Shown: positions 29,153 through 41,339 of the stretch, in pieces
How the letters are laid out: each line of letters opens with the position of its first letter
Position numbering within the stretch: the first letter of the stretch is position 1
Origin: Ramlibacter ginsenosidimutans
GTDB lineage: Bacteria > Pseudomonadota > Gammaproteobacteria > Burkholderiales > Burkholderiaceae_C
Strand: one strand, 5' to 3'
Length of the DNA: 64,000 nucleotides
NCBI RefSeq assembly: GCF_042678185.1
Contig: NZ_JBHUDQ010000019.1
Program-made: the position numbers and the translations under genes
Notes under the pieces: generated by a model
Seen by the model: only the letters and a program-made list of their open reading frames with translations
Told to the model about the DNA's origin: nothing
Databases searched by the model: none

Positions 29153-31951
29153 ATGCGCTTCGTGATCTTCGGCCTGACGGTGAGTTCTTCCTGGGGCAAC
29201 GGCCACGCGACGCTGTGGCGTGGCCTGTGGCGGGCGCTGGCGAAGCGCGGCCACTCCATCGTGTTCTTCGAGCGCGACGTCCCGTACTACGCGGACCACC
29301 GCGACGTGAGCGCCCTGCCCGGCGGCGAGCTCGTGCTGTACCGCAACTGGGAAGAGAACCTGGAACGCGCGCGGCGCGCCCTGCGCGACGCGGACGTGGC
29401 GATGGTCACGTCCTACTGTCCCGACGGCGTCCCCGCGACCGCGCTGCTCGGCGACGCGGCGCCCTCGGCCGTCAAGCTCTTCTACGACATGGACACGCCG
29501 GTGACGCTGGAGAACGTGCGTGCGGGCCGCGACGTCGCGTACATCGGCCCGCGCGGACTCGCCGACTTCGACCTCGTCCTCAGCTACACCGGCGGCGCCT
29601 GCCTGGCGGACCTGCAGACCCTGCTGCACGCGAAGCGCGTGGGCACGCTCTATGGCCATGTCGATCCCGCGCAGCATCACCGGGTCGAGCCGCAGCCGCA
29701 GTACGTGAGCGACCTCTCCTATCTCGGCACCTATGCGGCGGACCGCCAGGCCGCACTCGAGTCGCTCTTCATCGAGCCCGCACGGCGGCTCGCGCAGCGC
29801 AGCTTCCTCATAGGCGGCGCGCAGTACCCGCCGGACTTTCCCTGGACCGCGAACATCCGCTTCGTGCGCCACCTTCCGCCGCCCGAGCACCCGGCCTTCT
29901 TCTCCTCCTCGCGCCTGACGCTCAGCGTCACGCGGCGCGCGATGGCGGAGAACGGGTGGTGTCCCTCGGGCCGCCTGTTCGAGGCCGCGGCCTGTGGCAC
30001 GCCGGTGCTCAGCGACTGGTGGGACGGCCTGGACACCTTCTTCACGCCGGGCCGCGAGATCCTGGTAGCCCGCACGACCGCGGACGCCATCGCCGCGCTC
30101 GAGCTCAGCGACGCCGAGGTTGCGCGCATCGCCGCGGACGCGCGCGAGCGCACGCTCGCCGAGCACACCTCCGAGCGGCGGGTGGAAGAGCTCGAGCGCC
30201 TCGTCGAAGGCGTGCGGGCACCGCGACCGGCGCAGGCCGCGGCAGTCACCGACATCACGACCAGCAGGAGAAAGTCCAGCATGTGGGGCATCATTCCCGC
30301 GGCCGGCATGGGCACGCGCATCCAGCCGCTCGGCTTTTCCAAGGAATTGCTGCCGGTCGGCAGCAGCCTCGTGGGCGACGTGGAGCGACCGCGCGCCGTC
30401 AGCGAGTTCCTGGTCGAACGCATGGTCAAGGCGGGCACCGACAAGATCTGCTTCGTCATCGGCCCGGGCAAGTCCGACATCGTCCAGTACTACGGCTCCA
30501 GCACCGGCCAGACCGACCTCTGCTACGTGGTGCAGCCCAAGGCCGGCGGCCTGTGCGACGCGATCTTCCGCGCCTGCCCGCTGATCCGGGCCGACGAGCT
30601 CGTGGTGGTGGGCCTGCCCGACACGATCTGGTTCCCCGATGACGGCCTGGCGGCGCTGCCCGACGACGTGCTGTCCTTCCTGCTGTTCCCGGTGGAGCGG
30701 CCGCAGGCCTTCGACGCCGTGGTCACCGACGCTGCGGGCAACGTGCAGGAGATCCAGGTCAAGCACCCGGACGCGAGCTCGAACTGGATCTGGGGCGCCT
30801 TCAAGATGCCGGGTCACGTGCTGCACGCGCTGCAGGCCTTGTGGGAGGAGCGCGGCCGGCGCGACGAGTACATGGGAACGCTCGTCAACGCGTACATCCA
30901 GAAGGGCGGCCGCGCCGTCGGCGTGCGGCGCGGCGAGGCCTACGTCGACGTGGGCACCGTGCACGGCTATCGCGAGGCGCTCGCCCTGCTCAGCGCTCGC
31001 GCGCAAGCCCCTGCACAGGAGGCCGCCACCCGCGCGCCCACGGTCTGCAGCAACGCAGGCACGCCGCTGTCGATGCAGGCCGTGGTGCCCGGAACGTCGC
31101 CATGGTCGCCCGCACTCACCGGGCACCCGGACCGTCCGGACACGCCGCGCGCGCGCGGCGCCACGCCGCTCGAGCGGCGCAGCTTCACCCGCGCCGAGAT
31201 CGAGGAGGGCGTGCGCCGGCGCGGCGACTGGTTCCAGAACCTGGACCTGTTCGGCGTCCGCACGGCGCCCGCGCACTTCCTCGGCGACTTCCCCATGACC
31301 AAGTGGAAGCGCTTCTCGCACGTGATCCCGCAGGACCTCACCGGCAAGTCGGTGCTGGACATCGGCTGCAATGCCGGTTTCTATTCCTTCGAGATGAAGA
31401 AGCGGGGCGCCAGCCGCGTGGTGGGCATCGAGTTCGACGACTACTACCTGCACCAGGCCCGCTTCGCCGCCGAGGTGCTGGGCCACGACGACATCGAGTT
31501 CCGGCGCATGACGGTCTACGACATCGCCGCGCTGCGCGAGCGCTTCGACCTCGTGCTGTTCATGGGGCTGGTCTACCACCTGCGCCACCCGCTGCTCGCG
31601 CTGGACCTGATCCACGAGCACGTGGCCGGCGACCTGCTGGTCTACCAGTCGCTGCAGCGCGGCAGCCCGGAGGTGGAGCCGCTGGCCGACGACTACGACT
31701 TCTGGGAGACCGAGGTGTTCCACCGGCCCGGCTACCCGAAGCTGCACTTCGTCGAGCAGAAGTACTCGCACGACGAGACCAACTGGTGGGTGCCCAATGC
31801 CGCGTGCAGCGCCGCCATGCTGCGCAGCGCCGGCTTCCAGGTGCTTGCGCACCCCGAAGAGGAAGTATTCCTCTGCCAGCGCGTGGAACTGCCGCCTGGA
31901 CCGGCGCGGGCGGTGTACCCGCAGCGCGAGAAGGAAGCGCGCCAGGGATGA
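29153..31951 (+). CDS. Three-module fusion: CgeB-like glycosyltransferase, sugar nucleotidyltransferase, SAM methyltransferase
   Basis: A 932-residue protein with no break in frame. Residues 1-370 look like a CgeB/GT4-type glycosyltransferase (LTVSSSWGNGHATLWRGLWR start, and RLFEAAACGTPVLSDWWDGL as donor-site loop). Residues about 377-620 are a nucleotidyltransferase with IIPAAGMGTRIQPLGFSKEL. After a disordered Ala/Pro linker (about 622-660), residues about 670-920 are a SAM methyltransferase with VLDIGCNAGFYSFEMKKRG (motif I at 734). In my recollection such proteins are usually separate neighbours in glycan clusters. An internal ATG at 30281 with AGGAG ten bases upstream could also start the second module alone. 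The stop overlaps the deacetylase gene. The glycan made is unknown. Confidence 0.85.
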   Translation: MRFVIFGLTVSSSWGNGHATLWRGLWRALAKRGHSIVFFERDVPYYADHRDVSALPGGELVLYRNWEENLERARRALRDADVAMVTSYCPDGVPATALLGDAAPSAVKLFYDMDTPVTLENVRAGRDVAYIGPRGLADFDLVLSYTGGACLADLQTLLHAKRVGTLYGHVDPAQHHRVEPQPQYVSDLSYLGTYAADRQAALESLFIEPARRLAQRSFLIGGAQYPPDFPWTANIRFVRHLPPPEHPAFFSSSRLTLSVTRRAMAENGWCPSGRLFEAAACGTPVLSDWWDGLDTFFTPGREILVARTTADAIAALELSDAEVARIAADARERTLAEHTSERRVEELERLVEGVRAPRPAQAAAVTDITTSRRKSSMWGIIPAAGMGTRIQPLGFSKELLPVGSSLVGDVERPRAVSEFLVERMVKAGTDKICFVIGPGKSDIVQYYGSSTGQTDLCYVVQPKAGGLCDAIFRACPLIRADELVVVGLPDTIWFPDDGLAALPDDVLSFLLFPVERPQAFDAVVTDAAGNVQEIQVKHPDASSNWIWGAFKMPGHVLHALQALWEERGRRDEYMGTLVNAYIQKGGRAVGVRRGEAYVDVGTVHGYREALALLSARAQAPAQEAATRAPTVCSNAGTPLSMQAVVPGTSPWSPALTGHPDRPDTPRARGATPLERRSFTRAEIEEGVRRRGDWFQNLDLFGVRTAPAHFLGDFPMTKWKRFSHVIPQDLTGKSVLDIGCNAGFYSFEMKKRGASRVVGIEFDDYYLHQARFAAEVLGHDDIEFRRMTVYDIAALRERFDLVLFMGLVYHLRHPLLALDLIHEHVAGDLLVYQSLQRGSPEVEPLADDYDFWETEVFHRPGYPKLHFVEQKYSHDETNWWVPNAACSAAMLRSAGFQVLAHPEEEVFLCQRVELPPGPARAVYPQREKEARQG
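30266..30270 (+). promoter_or_regulatory. Internal ribosome binding site at the module junction
   Basis: AGGAG followed ten bases later by ATG at 30281 (MWGIIPAAGMGTR) sits exactly at the start of the nucleotidyltransferase module. It looks like a relic, or a working start, of a formerly separate gene. Confidence 0.5.
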
Positions 31952-32793
31952 GTCCCGCGCAGGCGGCGCTGCTGGCGGTGCTGGGCGCGCCGGCCGGCCA
32001 GGCGACCGGCGCTTTGCCGGCGACGATGGTGGTCGGCGCGCATCCCGATGACGAGACCGTGGGCGTGGGTTCGCGCCTGCCGCGGCTGGCCGACGCGCGC
32101 TTCGTCTGCGTCACGGACGGCGCGCCGCGCAACGGCCACGATGCCTCGCGGCACGGCCTGACACCGCAGCAGTACGCGCAGGCGCGGCGGCACGAGCTGG
32201 AAGCCGTGCTCGCGCGCTGCGGCATCCCGGCGCAGCGACTCCATTCCCTGGCCTGCCCCGACCAGCAAGCGTCCCTGCAACTTGCACCGTTGGCGCGTTC
32301 GCTCGCCGATCTCATGGCCGCCGACGGGACCGCGGTCGTGCTCACGCAGCCCTATGAAGGGGGCCACCCGGACCACGACGCGACCGCCTTCGCGGTGCAT
32401 GCGGCCGTCGCCCTGCTGCGCTCGCGCGGTGCGACGGCCCCCGATGTCGTGGAGATGGCTTCCTACCATCGCGGTGCCGACGGCGTGCGCACCTGCGCCT
32501 TCCTGCCGTTGCCGGACGGCGGCGACGATGCCGCCATGATGTTGTCGCTAGCCCCCGAGGAGCAGCGCTTCAAGGCCGAACTGATCGCCGGCTTCACGAC
32601 GCAGCGCGAAACCCTGCGCGGCTTTCCGGTCGACGCGGAGGGCTTCCGGCCCGCGCCGCACTACGAGTTCCGCGCTCCGCCGCATCCGGGCAAGCTGCAC
32701 TACGAGAACTATCCGTGGGGCATGACGGGCGAGCGCTTCCGCGAGCTCGCGAGCGAGGCGATGGCGCAGCTCGGACTGGAAGGCCCGCTGTGA
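31948..32793 (+). CDS. PIG-L family deacetylase
   Basis: Predicted zinc-dependent N-acetyl-sugar deacetylase of 281 residues. It has the family motif AHPDDE at 31-36 (zinc ligands His32, Asp35) and the second motif GGHPDHDATAF. The ATG overlaps the stop of the fusion gene (ATGA), and its own stop overlaps the next GTG start, so the cluster is tightly coupled. In this setting it probably removes an acetyl from an amino sugar in a surface or small-molecule glycoconjugate. The substrate is not evident. Confidence 0.88.
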   Translation: MSPAQAALLAVLGAPAGQATGALPATMVVGAHPDDETVGVGSRLPRLADARFVCVTDGAPRNGHDASRHGLTPQQYAQARRHELEAVLARCGIPAQRLHSLACPDQQASLQLAPLARSLADLMAADGTAVVLTQPYEGGHPDHDATAFAVHAAVALLRSRGATAPDVVEMASYHRGADGVRTCAFLPLPDGGDDAAMMLSLAPEEQRFKAELIAGFTTQRETLRGFPVDAEGFRPAPHYEFRAPPHPGKLHYENYPWGMTGERFRELASEAMAQLGLEGPL

Positions 32794-33833
32794 GCCTGAC
32801 CGTCCTCAGCGTCGCGTACCCGTTCGCGCCGGTGTCGCGGGACACGCCCGGGGGCGCCGAGCAGGTGCTGGCGCAGATCGACGCGGCGCTGGTGCGCGCC
32901 GGCCACCGCTCGCTGGTCGTGGCGAGCGCGGGCTCGCGCGTCGCGGGCACGCTGGTGCCGATCGCCGCGCCCGCTGCCCCGTTCGACGATGCGCAGCGCC
33001 AGAGGACCTGGGACGCGCAGCGCCGCGCCATCGCCCAGGTGCTCGCGAGCGAGCGCGTCGATGTCGTGCACCTGCACGGCATCGACTTCGCCCACTACCT
33101 GCCGCCGCCCGGCGCGGTGCCTCTCCTCGTCACGCTGCACCTGCCGCCTTCCTGGTATCCGCCGGAGGTGTTCGCGTCGCAGCGGGCCGACCTGCACCTG
33201 CAGTGCGTGTCCCGCACGCAGCAGCGTGCCTGCCCCGCCGGCGCGCGCCTGCTGCCGGCGATCGCCAACGGCGTGCCGGTGCAGGACTTGCAGGCCCGCG
33301 TGCGCAAGCGGAACTTCGCGCTGGCGCTGGGCCGCATCTGCCCGGAGAAGAACCTGCATGCGGCGCTGGATGCGGGCCACATTGCGGGCGTCTCCGTGCT
33401 GCTGGGCGGGCAGGTCTTTCCGTACGACGCGCACGAGCGCTACTTCCGCGACCAGATCGTGCCGAGGCTGGATGCACGGCGCCGCTTCCTGGGCCCGCTG
33501 GACTTCCGGCGCAAGCGCCTCCTGCTCACGGCCGCCCGCTGCCTGCTGCTGCCCACGCTGGCGCCGGAAACCAGTTCGCTGGTCGCGATGGAAGCGCTGG
33601 CCTGCGGCACGCCTGTCGTCGCATTCGCCGCCGGCGCGTTGCCGGAGATCGTGCAGCACGGCGAAACGGGCTTCCTGGTGCACGACGCGGGGGGCATGGC
33701 GGACGCCATCGCGCGATGCGACCGCATAGCCCCGGACCATTGCCGCGCGGTCGCCCGCGAGCGCTTCTCCTCCGAGCGCATGACGCGGGAGTACCTCCAT
33801 GTCTACCGTCAGCTCGCCGCCGCGGCTGCTTGA
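32790..33833 (+). CDS. Glycosyltransferase family 4
   Basis: A 347-residue GT-B glycosyltransferase. The N-terminal acceptor half starts SLTVLSVAYPFAPV with the glycine-rich GGAEQVLAQID, and the nucleotide-sugar half has ALGRICPEKNLHAAL and the EX7E motif in PETSSLVAMEALACG. The start is GTG at 32790, chosen because it overlaps the deacetylase stop (GTGA). A longer upstream frame has no family similarity. It probably adds one sugar in the pathway of the neighbouring fusion protein. Confidence 0.88.
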   Translation: MSLTVLSVAYPFAPVSRDTPGGAEQVLAQIDAALVRAGHRSLVVASAGSRVAGTLVPIAAPAAPFDDAQRQRTWDAQRRAIAQVLASERVDVVHLHGIDFAHYLPPPGAVPLLVTLHLPPSWYPPEVFASQRADLHLQCVSRTQQRACPAGARLLPAIANGVPVQDLQARVRKRNFALALGRICPEKNLHAALDAGHIAGVSVLLGGQVFPYDAHERYFRDQIVPRLDARRRFLGPLDFRRKRLLLTAARCLLLPTLAPETSSLVAMEALACGTPVVAFAAGALPEIVQHGETGFLVHDAGGMADAIARCDRIAPDHCRAVARERFSSERMTREYLHVYRQLAAAAA

Positions 33834-34824
33834 GGCGCAGGTCCTCACGGACGCGGCGCAATTGCAGCGGCTGGTCCCGGAGTGGGAGGAGCTGTGGCGG
33901 GCCGATCCGCGGGCGACGCCTTTCCAGTCGCCCCGCTGGCTGCTGCCCTGGTGGCGGCACATCGGCCGCGGCGCGCTGCTCACGCTCGCGTGGCGCGACG
34001 CGCAAGGTGCGCTGGCGGGGCTCGCGCCCCTCTATGTCTGGCCGGACGCCGACGGGCGCAGGCAGCTGTTCCCGCTGGGCATCGCGACCACCGACTACCT
34101 CGACGTGCTGGCGCGGCCTGGCAGCGAAGAGGTGGTCGCGCGGGACCTGTTCGCACGCCTGCACGACTTGCACGAGCGCTGGGACGTTCTCCACTTTCCG
34201 CAGCAGCGCGCGGGCAGTCCCTTGCTGGCTGCAGCGGCCGCGCACCCGCGCGCGCACGTGCTCGCGGGCGAGCCCAACCCGGTGCTCGCACTCGACGCGC
34301 CTGGCCGCATTCCGCGCTCCACCCTCGCCAACCTGCGCACGTGCCGCAACCGCGCCGCCGGCATCGGATCGCTCTCCTTCGCCACGGCCAACGCGCAGGA
34401 GATTCCGGCCTGCCTGGATGCACTGCAGCGGCTGCACGCCCAACGCTGGACGCAGCGCGGCGAGCCCGGCGTGCTGGCCGGCACCGCCGTGCGCGCGGCG
34501 CACTCGGAGAGCGCACCCCTGCTGCACGCCGCGGGCCTGCTGCGCCTGCACGTCCTGCGGCTGGCCGGCGAGACCGTCGCGGTGCTGCATGCACTGGCCG
34601 ATGCGCCGCAGCGCGCCGCGCGCAGCCACTACTACTACATCTCCGGCTTCGATCCGGGCCACGCCTTCTTCAGTCCGGGCAGCCTGCTGCTCGCGCACGC
34701 GATAGAGCAGGCGCAGGGCGAAGGCGCGGTGGCCTTCGACTTCCTGCGCGGCGCCGAGCCCTACAAGTACCGCTGGGGCGCCGCGGACCGGCCGATGTTC
34801 ACGCTGCGCCTGGCGTCGCGTTGA
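33799..34824 (+). CDS. GNAT-fold acyltransferase (CelD/BcsL, Acetyltransf_6 type)
   Basis: A 341-residue protein with the long two-lobed GNAT form seen in polysaccharide clusters. The N-terminal part contains WEELWRADPRATPFQSPRWL, which is typical of the CelD-like family. The C-terminal lobe ends DFLRGAEPYKYRWG, a motif of the same family. It overlaps the glycosyltransferase gene by 35 bases and converges on the mutase gene with a 26-base overlap. It likely acylates an amino sugar freed by the PIG-L deacetylase. Confidence 0.8.
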   Translation: MSTVSSPPRLLEAQVLTDAAQLQRLVPEWEELWRADPRATPFQSPRWLLPWWRHIGRGALLTLAWRDAQGALAGLAPLYVWPDADGRRQLFPLGIATTDYLDVLARPGSEEVVARDLFARLHDLHERWDVLHFPQQRAGSPLLAAAAAHPRAHVLAGEPNPVLALDAPGRIPRSTLANLRTCRNRAAGIGSLSFATANAQEIPACLDALQRLHAQRWTQRGEPGVLAGTAVRAAHSESAPLLHAAGLLRLHVLRLAGETVAVLHALADAPQRAARSHYYYISGFDPGHAFFSPGSLLLAHAIEQAQGEGAVAFDFLRGAEPYKYRWGAADRPMFTLRLASR

Positions 34825-36184
34825 GCGACGCGTCCGGCTTCACGGTGCGCAGCAGCGCCATCATGTCGGCCTCGATGCGGCGCATCGCCTCGTGCGTGTG
34901 GCCTTCGAAGCGCAGCACCAGCACCGGCGTGGTGTTGGATGCGCGCACGAGGCCGAAGCCGTCGCTCCAGTCCACGCGCAGGCCGTCGGTGGTGCAGACC
35001 TGTGCGCCGGGAAAGCGCGCGCGCTGCACCAGTTCCTCGGCGATGCGGTGCGGCTCGCCTTCGGCGCAGCGGATGTTCAGCTCGGGGGTGGAGTAGCTGG
35101 TGGGCAGGGATTCCAGCACGGCGCTGGGGTCCTCGTGGCGGGAGAGGATCTCCAGCAGCCGGCAACCCGCGTAGGTGCCGTCGTCGAAGCCGCACCAGCG
35201 CTCGCGGAAGACGACGTGCCCGCTCATTTCGCCGGCCAGCGGCGCGTCCAGCTCGAACATGCGCGCCTTCATCAGTGGATAGCCGCTGCTGCCCATCACG
35301 GGCCGCCCACCCGCTGCTTCGATGGCGGGCGCGAGGCGCTGCGTGCACTTGACGTCGAACAGGATGGGCGCCCCCGGCACGCGCGATAGCACGTCCTGCG
35401 CGAACAGCATCAGCTGCCGGTCGGGAAACACGATCTGGCCCGAGCGCGTGACCACGCCCAGCCGGTCGCCGTCCCCGTCCAGCGCGAGTCCGAGGTCGGC
35501 GCCGCTGTCGCGCACGGCAGTGATCAGGTCCTGCAGGTTCTCGGGCTTGCTGGGGTCGGGATGATGATTCGGGAACGCCCCGTCCACCTCGCTGAACAAC
35601 TCCACGACCTCGCAGCCGAGCGCGCGGAAGACCTGCGGCGCATAGGCGCCGCCGATGCCGTTGCCGCAGTCGAGCACGATCTTCAGCGGCCGCGCGAGCC
35701 GGATGTGCCCGGTGATGCGCGCGAGGTAGGGAGGGTAGACGTCGGCATGCCGCAGCGTGCCGGGCACGGCCGCGGCCGGCACGCCGGCTTCCATGGCACG
35801 CCGCAACACTTGCAGGTCCTCGCCGAACAGCGAACGGCCGGCGAGCATCAGCTTGAAGCCGTTGTGGTCGCGCGGGTTGTGGCTGGCCGTGACCTGGATG
35901 CCCGTGCGGCACAAGGTGCTGGCTGCGAACCACAGCAGTGGCGTGGTGACCCGGCCCACGTCGATCACGTCCACGCCGCCCGCGAGCAGGCCTTGCACCA
36001 GCGCAGCGGAGAGTTCGGGCCCGCTGATGCGGCCGTCCCGTCCCACTGCGACCACCCGCTCGCCCTCCGCCCTGGCCATTTGCGCGAACGAGCGGCCGAG
36101 TGCTTCGGCCACGTCGGGCGTGAGGGTCGCGGGGACGATGCCCCGCAGGTCGTAGGCCTTGAACAGCGAGGCGCTCAACTGCAT
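34799..36184 (-). CDS. Phosphomannomutase / phosphoglucomutase
   Basis: Interconverts hexose 6- and 1-phosphates, supplying mannose-1-P and glucose-1-P for nucleotide sugars. The 461-residue protein is full length for the AlgC/ManB type. It has FKAYDLRGIVPATL at the N-terminus, the phosphoserine loop TASHNPRDHNGFK (Ser101), the metal-binding loop LDGDGDRLGVV and the sugar-binding GEMSGHVVFRE. Its 3' end overlaps the convergent GNAT gene. Confidence 0.93.
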   Translation of the reverse strand: MQLSASLFKAYDLRGIVPATLTPDVAEALGRSFAQMARAEGERVVAVGRDGRISGPELSAALVQGLLAGGVDVIDVGRVTTPLLWFAASTLCRTGIQVTASHNPRDHNGFKLMLAGRSLFGEDLQVLRRAMEAGVPAAAVPGTLRHADVYPPYLARITGHIRLARPLKIVLDCGNGIGGAYAPQVFRALGCEVVELFSEVDGAFPNHHPDPSKPENLQDLITAVRDSGADLGLALDGDGDRLGVVTRSGQIVFPDRQLMLFAQDVLSRVPGAPILFDVKCTQRLAPAIEAAGGRPVMGSSGYPLMKARMFELDAPLAGEMSGHVVFRERWCGFDDGTYAGCRLLEILSRHEDPSAVLESLPTSYSTPELNIRCAEGEPHRIAEELVQRARFPGAQVCTTDGLRVDWSDGFGLVRASNTTPVLVLRFEGHTHEAMRRIEADMMALLRTVKPDASLNATPGAA

Positions 36185-36356
36185 CGGAAGCTCCGGGACG
36201 GCGGGAGCCGGATTCTAGGAGCCGGCGGCGGATCCGGGGGCGAACCGCGGCCCGGGTTCACCCTCGGGCGGTGCGTCAACGGACGCGCGCGTTGCGCCGT
36301 TAGAAGCGGGCCGGCCGCTTCGGACCGGAGCAACGCACCATTGGAGAGAACATCGC

Positions 36357-36755
36357 ATGCTGAAGAAAATCCTGGCCGTGCTGGCCCTGCTGTATGCCGC
36401 CGCCTCCTTCGCGGCCGTGGACGTGAACAAGGCCACCGCTGCCGAGCTCGACAGCGTCAAGGGCATCGGCCCGTCCACCTCCAAGACCATCGTCGACGAG
36501 CGCAAGAAGCACGGCGACTTCAAGAGCTGGGAAGACTTCATCTCCCGCACCAAGGGCATCGGCGAGACCAAGGCCTCGTCGCTCTCCAAGGAAGGCCTGA
36601 CCGTCAACGGCGCCGAGTACAAGAAGGCCACCGCCAAGGAAGAGAAGAAGGAAAGCAAGGCCGAAAAGAAGGATGAGAAGGCCGCTGCCAAGGACGCCAA
36701 GAAGGACGAGAAGACCGCCGCCGCCAAGCCGGCCGCTTCCGCCACCAAGAAGTAG
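36357..36755 (+). CDS. Secreted helix-hairpin-helix (ComEA-like) protein with Lys/Ala-rich tail
   Basis: A 132-residue protein with a cleavable signal peptide (about residues 1-19, LLYAAASFAA) and two HhH motifs (LDSVKGIGPSTSKTIVDER and ISRTKGIGETKASSL) typical of ComEA-like DNA-binding domains. Residues 91-132 are a low-complexity Lys/Glu/Ala tail resembling histone-like tails. It stands alone with a leader of about 170 bases. A periplasmic role in holding DNA during uptake is plausible, but short HhH proteins of this sort are common in Burkholderiales and poorly studied. Confidence 0.85.
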   Translation: MLKKILAVLALLYAAASFAAVDVNKATAAELDSVKGIGPSTSKTIVDERKKHGDFKSWEDFISRTKGIGETKASSLSKEGLTVNGAEYKKATAKEEKKESKAEKKDEKAAAKDAKKDEKTAAAKPAASATKK

Positions 36756-36789
36756 TCGTCCGCGGGAGCGTCCTGAAGGCGGGGGCGGG

Positions 36790-36895
36790 AACGGACAACC
36801 GGACGCAGAAGACGCAAAGGACGCAGAGGACGCAAAGGAATCCATTGAAGGATTCTTTTGCGTCCTTTCTCCTTTTTGCGACCTCTGCGTCCGGC
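36790..36895. repeat. Dispersed inverted repeat, family C (GACGCAGAGGACGCA type), copy 1
   Basis: Left arm GGACGCAGAGGACGCAAAGG plus AATCC, loop ATTGAA, right arm GGATTCTTTTGCGTCC, with outer arms CCGGACGCAG and CTGCGTCCGG. It lies between the HhH gene and the convergent HyuA/HyuB gene and may act as a transcript-end hairpin. A second copy is at 44691-44775. Confidence 0.75.
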
Positions 36896-36925
36896 TGCCC
36901 GCTCCCGCTCCCGCCTTCGTCTTCG

Positions 36926-40702
<3,777 letters not shown>

Positions 40703-40829
40703 GGCGGCCATTATGAAGAAGGCACTAGCGCCCGCTCGCAAACCCTAGGGTAAATCGCGGCGGCCTGGGCGCGGGCACGCCGCTTGCTGCCCCTACACTT
40801 TCGCTCGACTACAACAACGAAAGGCGGAC

Positions 40830-41339
40830 ATGCGTCGCTGGCTGGATCTTCTCTACGATGCCTCGGCCTGGCTTGCGGCCCTGGCGATGATCGGCGTGCT
40901 CGTCTCGGTGCTCGCCTCCATCGTGAGCCGGCAGCTCGGGTTCAACGTGCCGGGCACCGACGCCTATGCGGGCTACGCGATGGCGGCGGCGGGCTTCCTC
41001 GCGCTGGCGCACACCCTGAAGCGCAATGAACACATTCGGGTGACACTGATCCTCGGCCGGCTGCAGGGCGCGAAGCGGCACGCGCTGGAGATGTGGGCCC
41101 TGACCGGGGGCCTGCTGCTCGCTGCCCTCTTCGCCTTCTACTCGGTGCGGCTCGCCTGGGTGTCGCACGCGATCAACGACGTCTCCACCGGCAACGACGC
41201 CACGCCGCTGTGGATCCCCCAGCTCACGATGGCGCTGGGGACCATCGTGCTGTTCATCGCCTTCGTCGACGAATGGGTGCTGGAACTGCGCGGCCGGCGC
41301 CAGGTGGTCGACAGCGAGGAGGCCTTGCACAATGAATGA
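40830..41339 (+). CDS. TRAP transporter small permease (DctQ type)
   Basis: Small membrane subunit of a sodium-driven tripartite carboxylate transporter. The 169-residue protein has four predicted helices (about 13-33, 47-65, 87-107 and 127-148) and the EHIRVTLIL segment typical of DctQ. It overlaps the large permease gene by 8 bases. It is divergent from the HyuA/HyuB gene across a ~125-base gap that should hold both promoters. Confidence 0.88.
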   Translation: MRRWLDLLYDASAWLAALAMIGVLVSVLASIVSRQLGFNVPGTDAYAGYAMAAAGFLALAHTLKRNEHIRVTLILGRLQGAKRHALEMWALTGGLLLAALFAFYSVRLAWVSHAINDVSTGNDATPLWIPQLTMALGTIVLFIAFVDEWVLELRGRRQVVDSEEALHNE

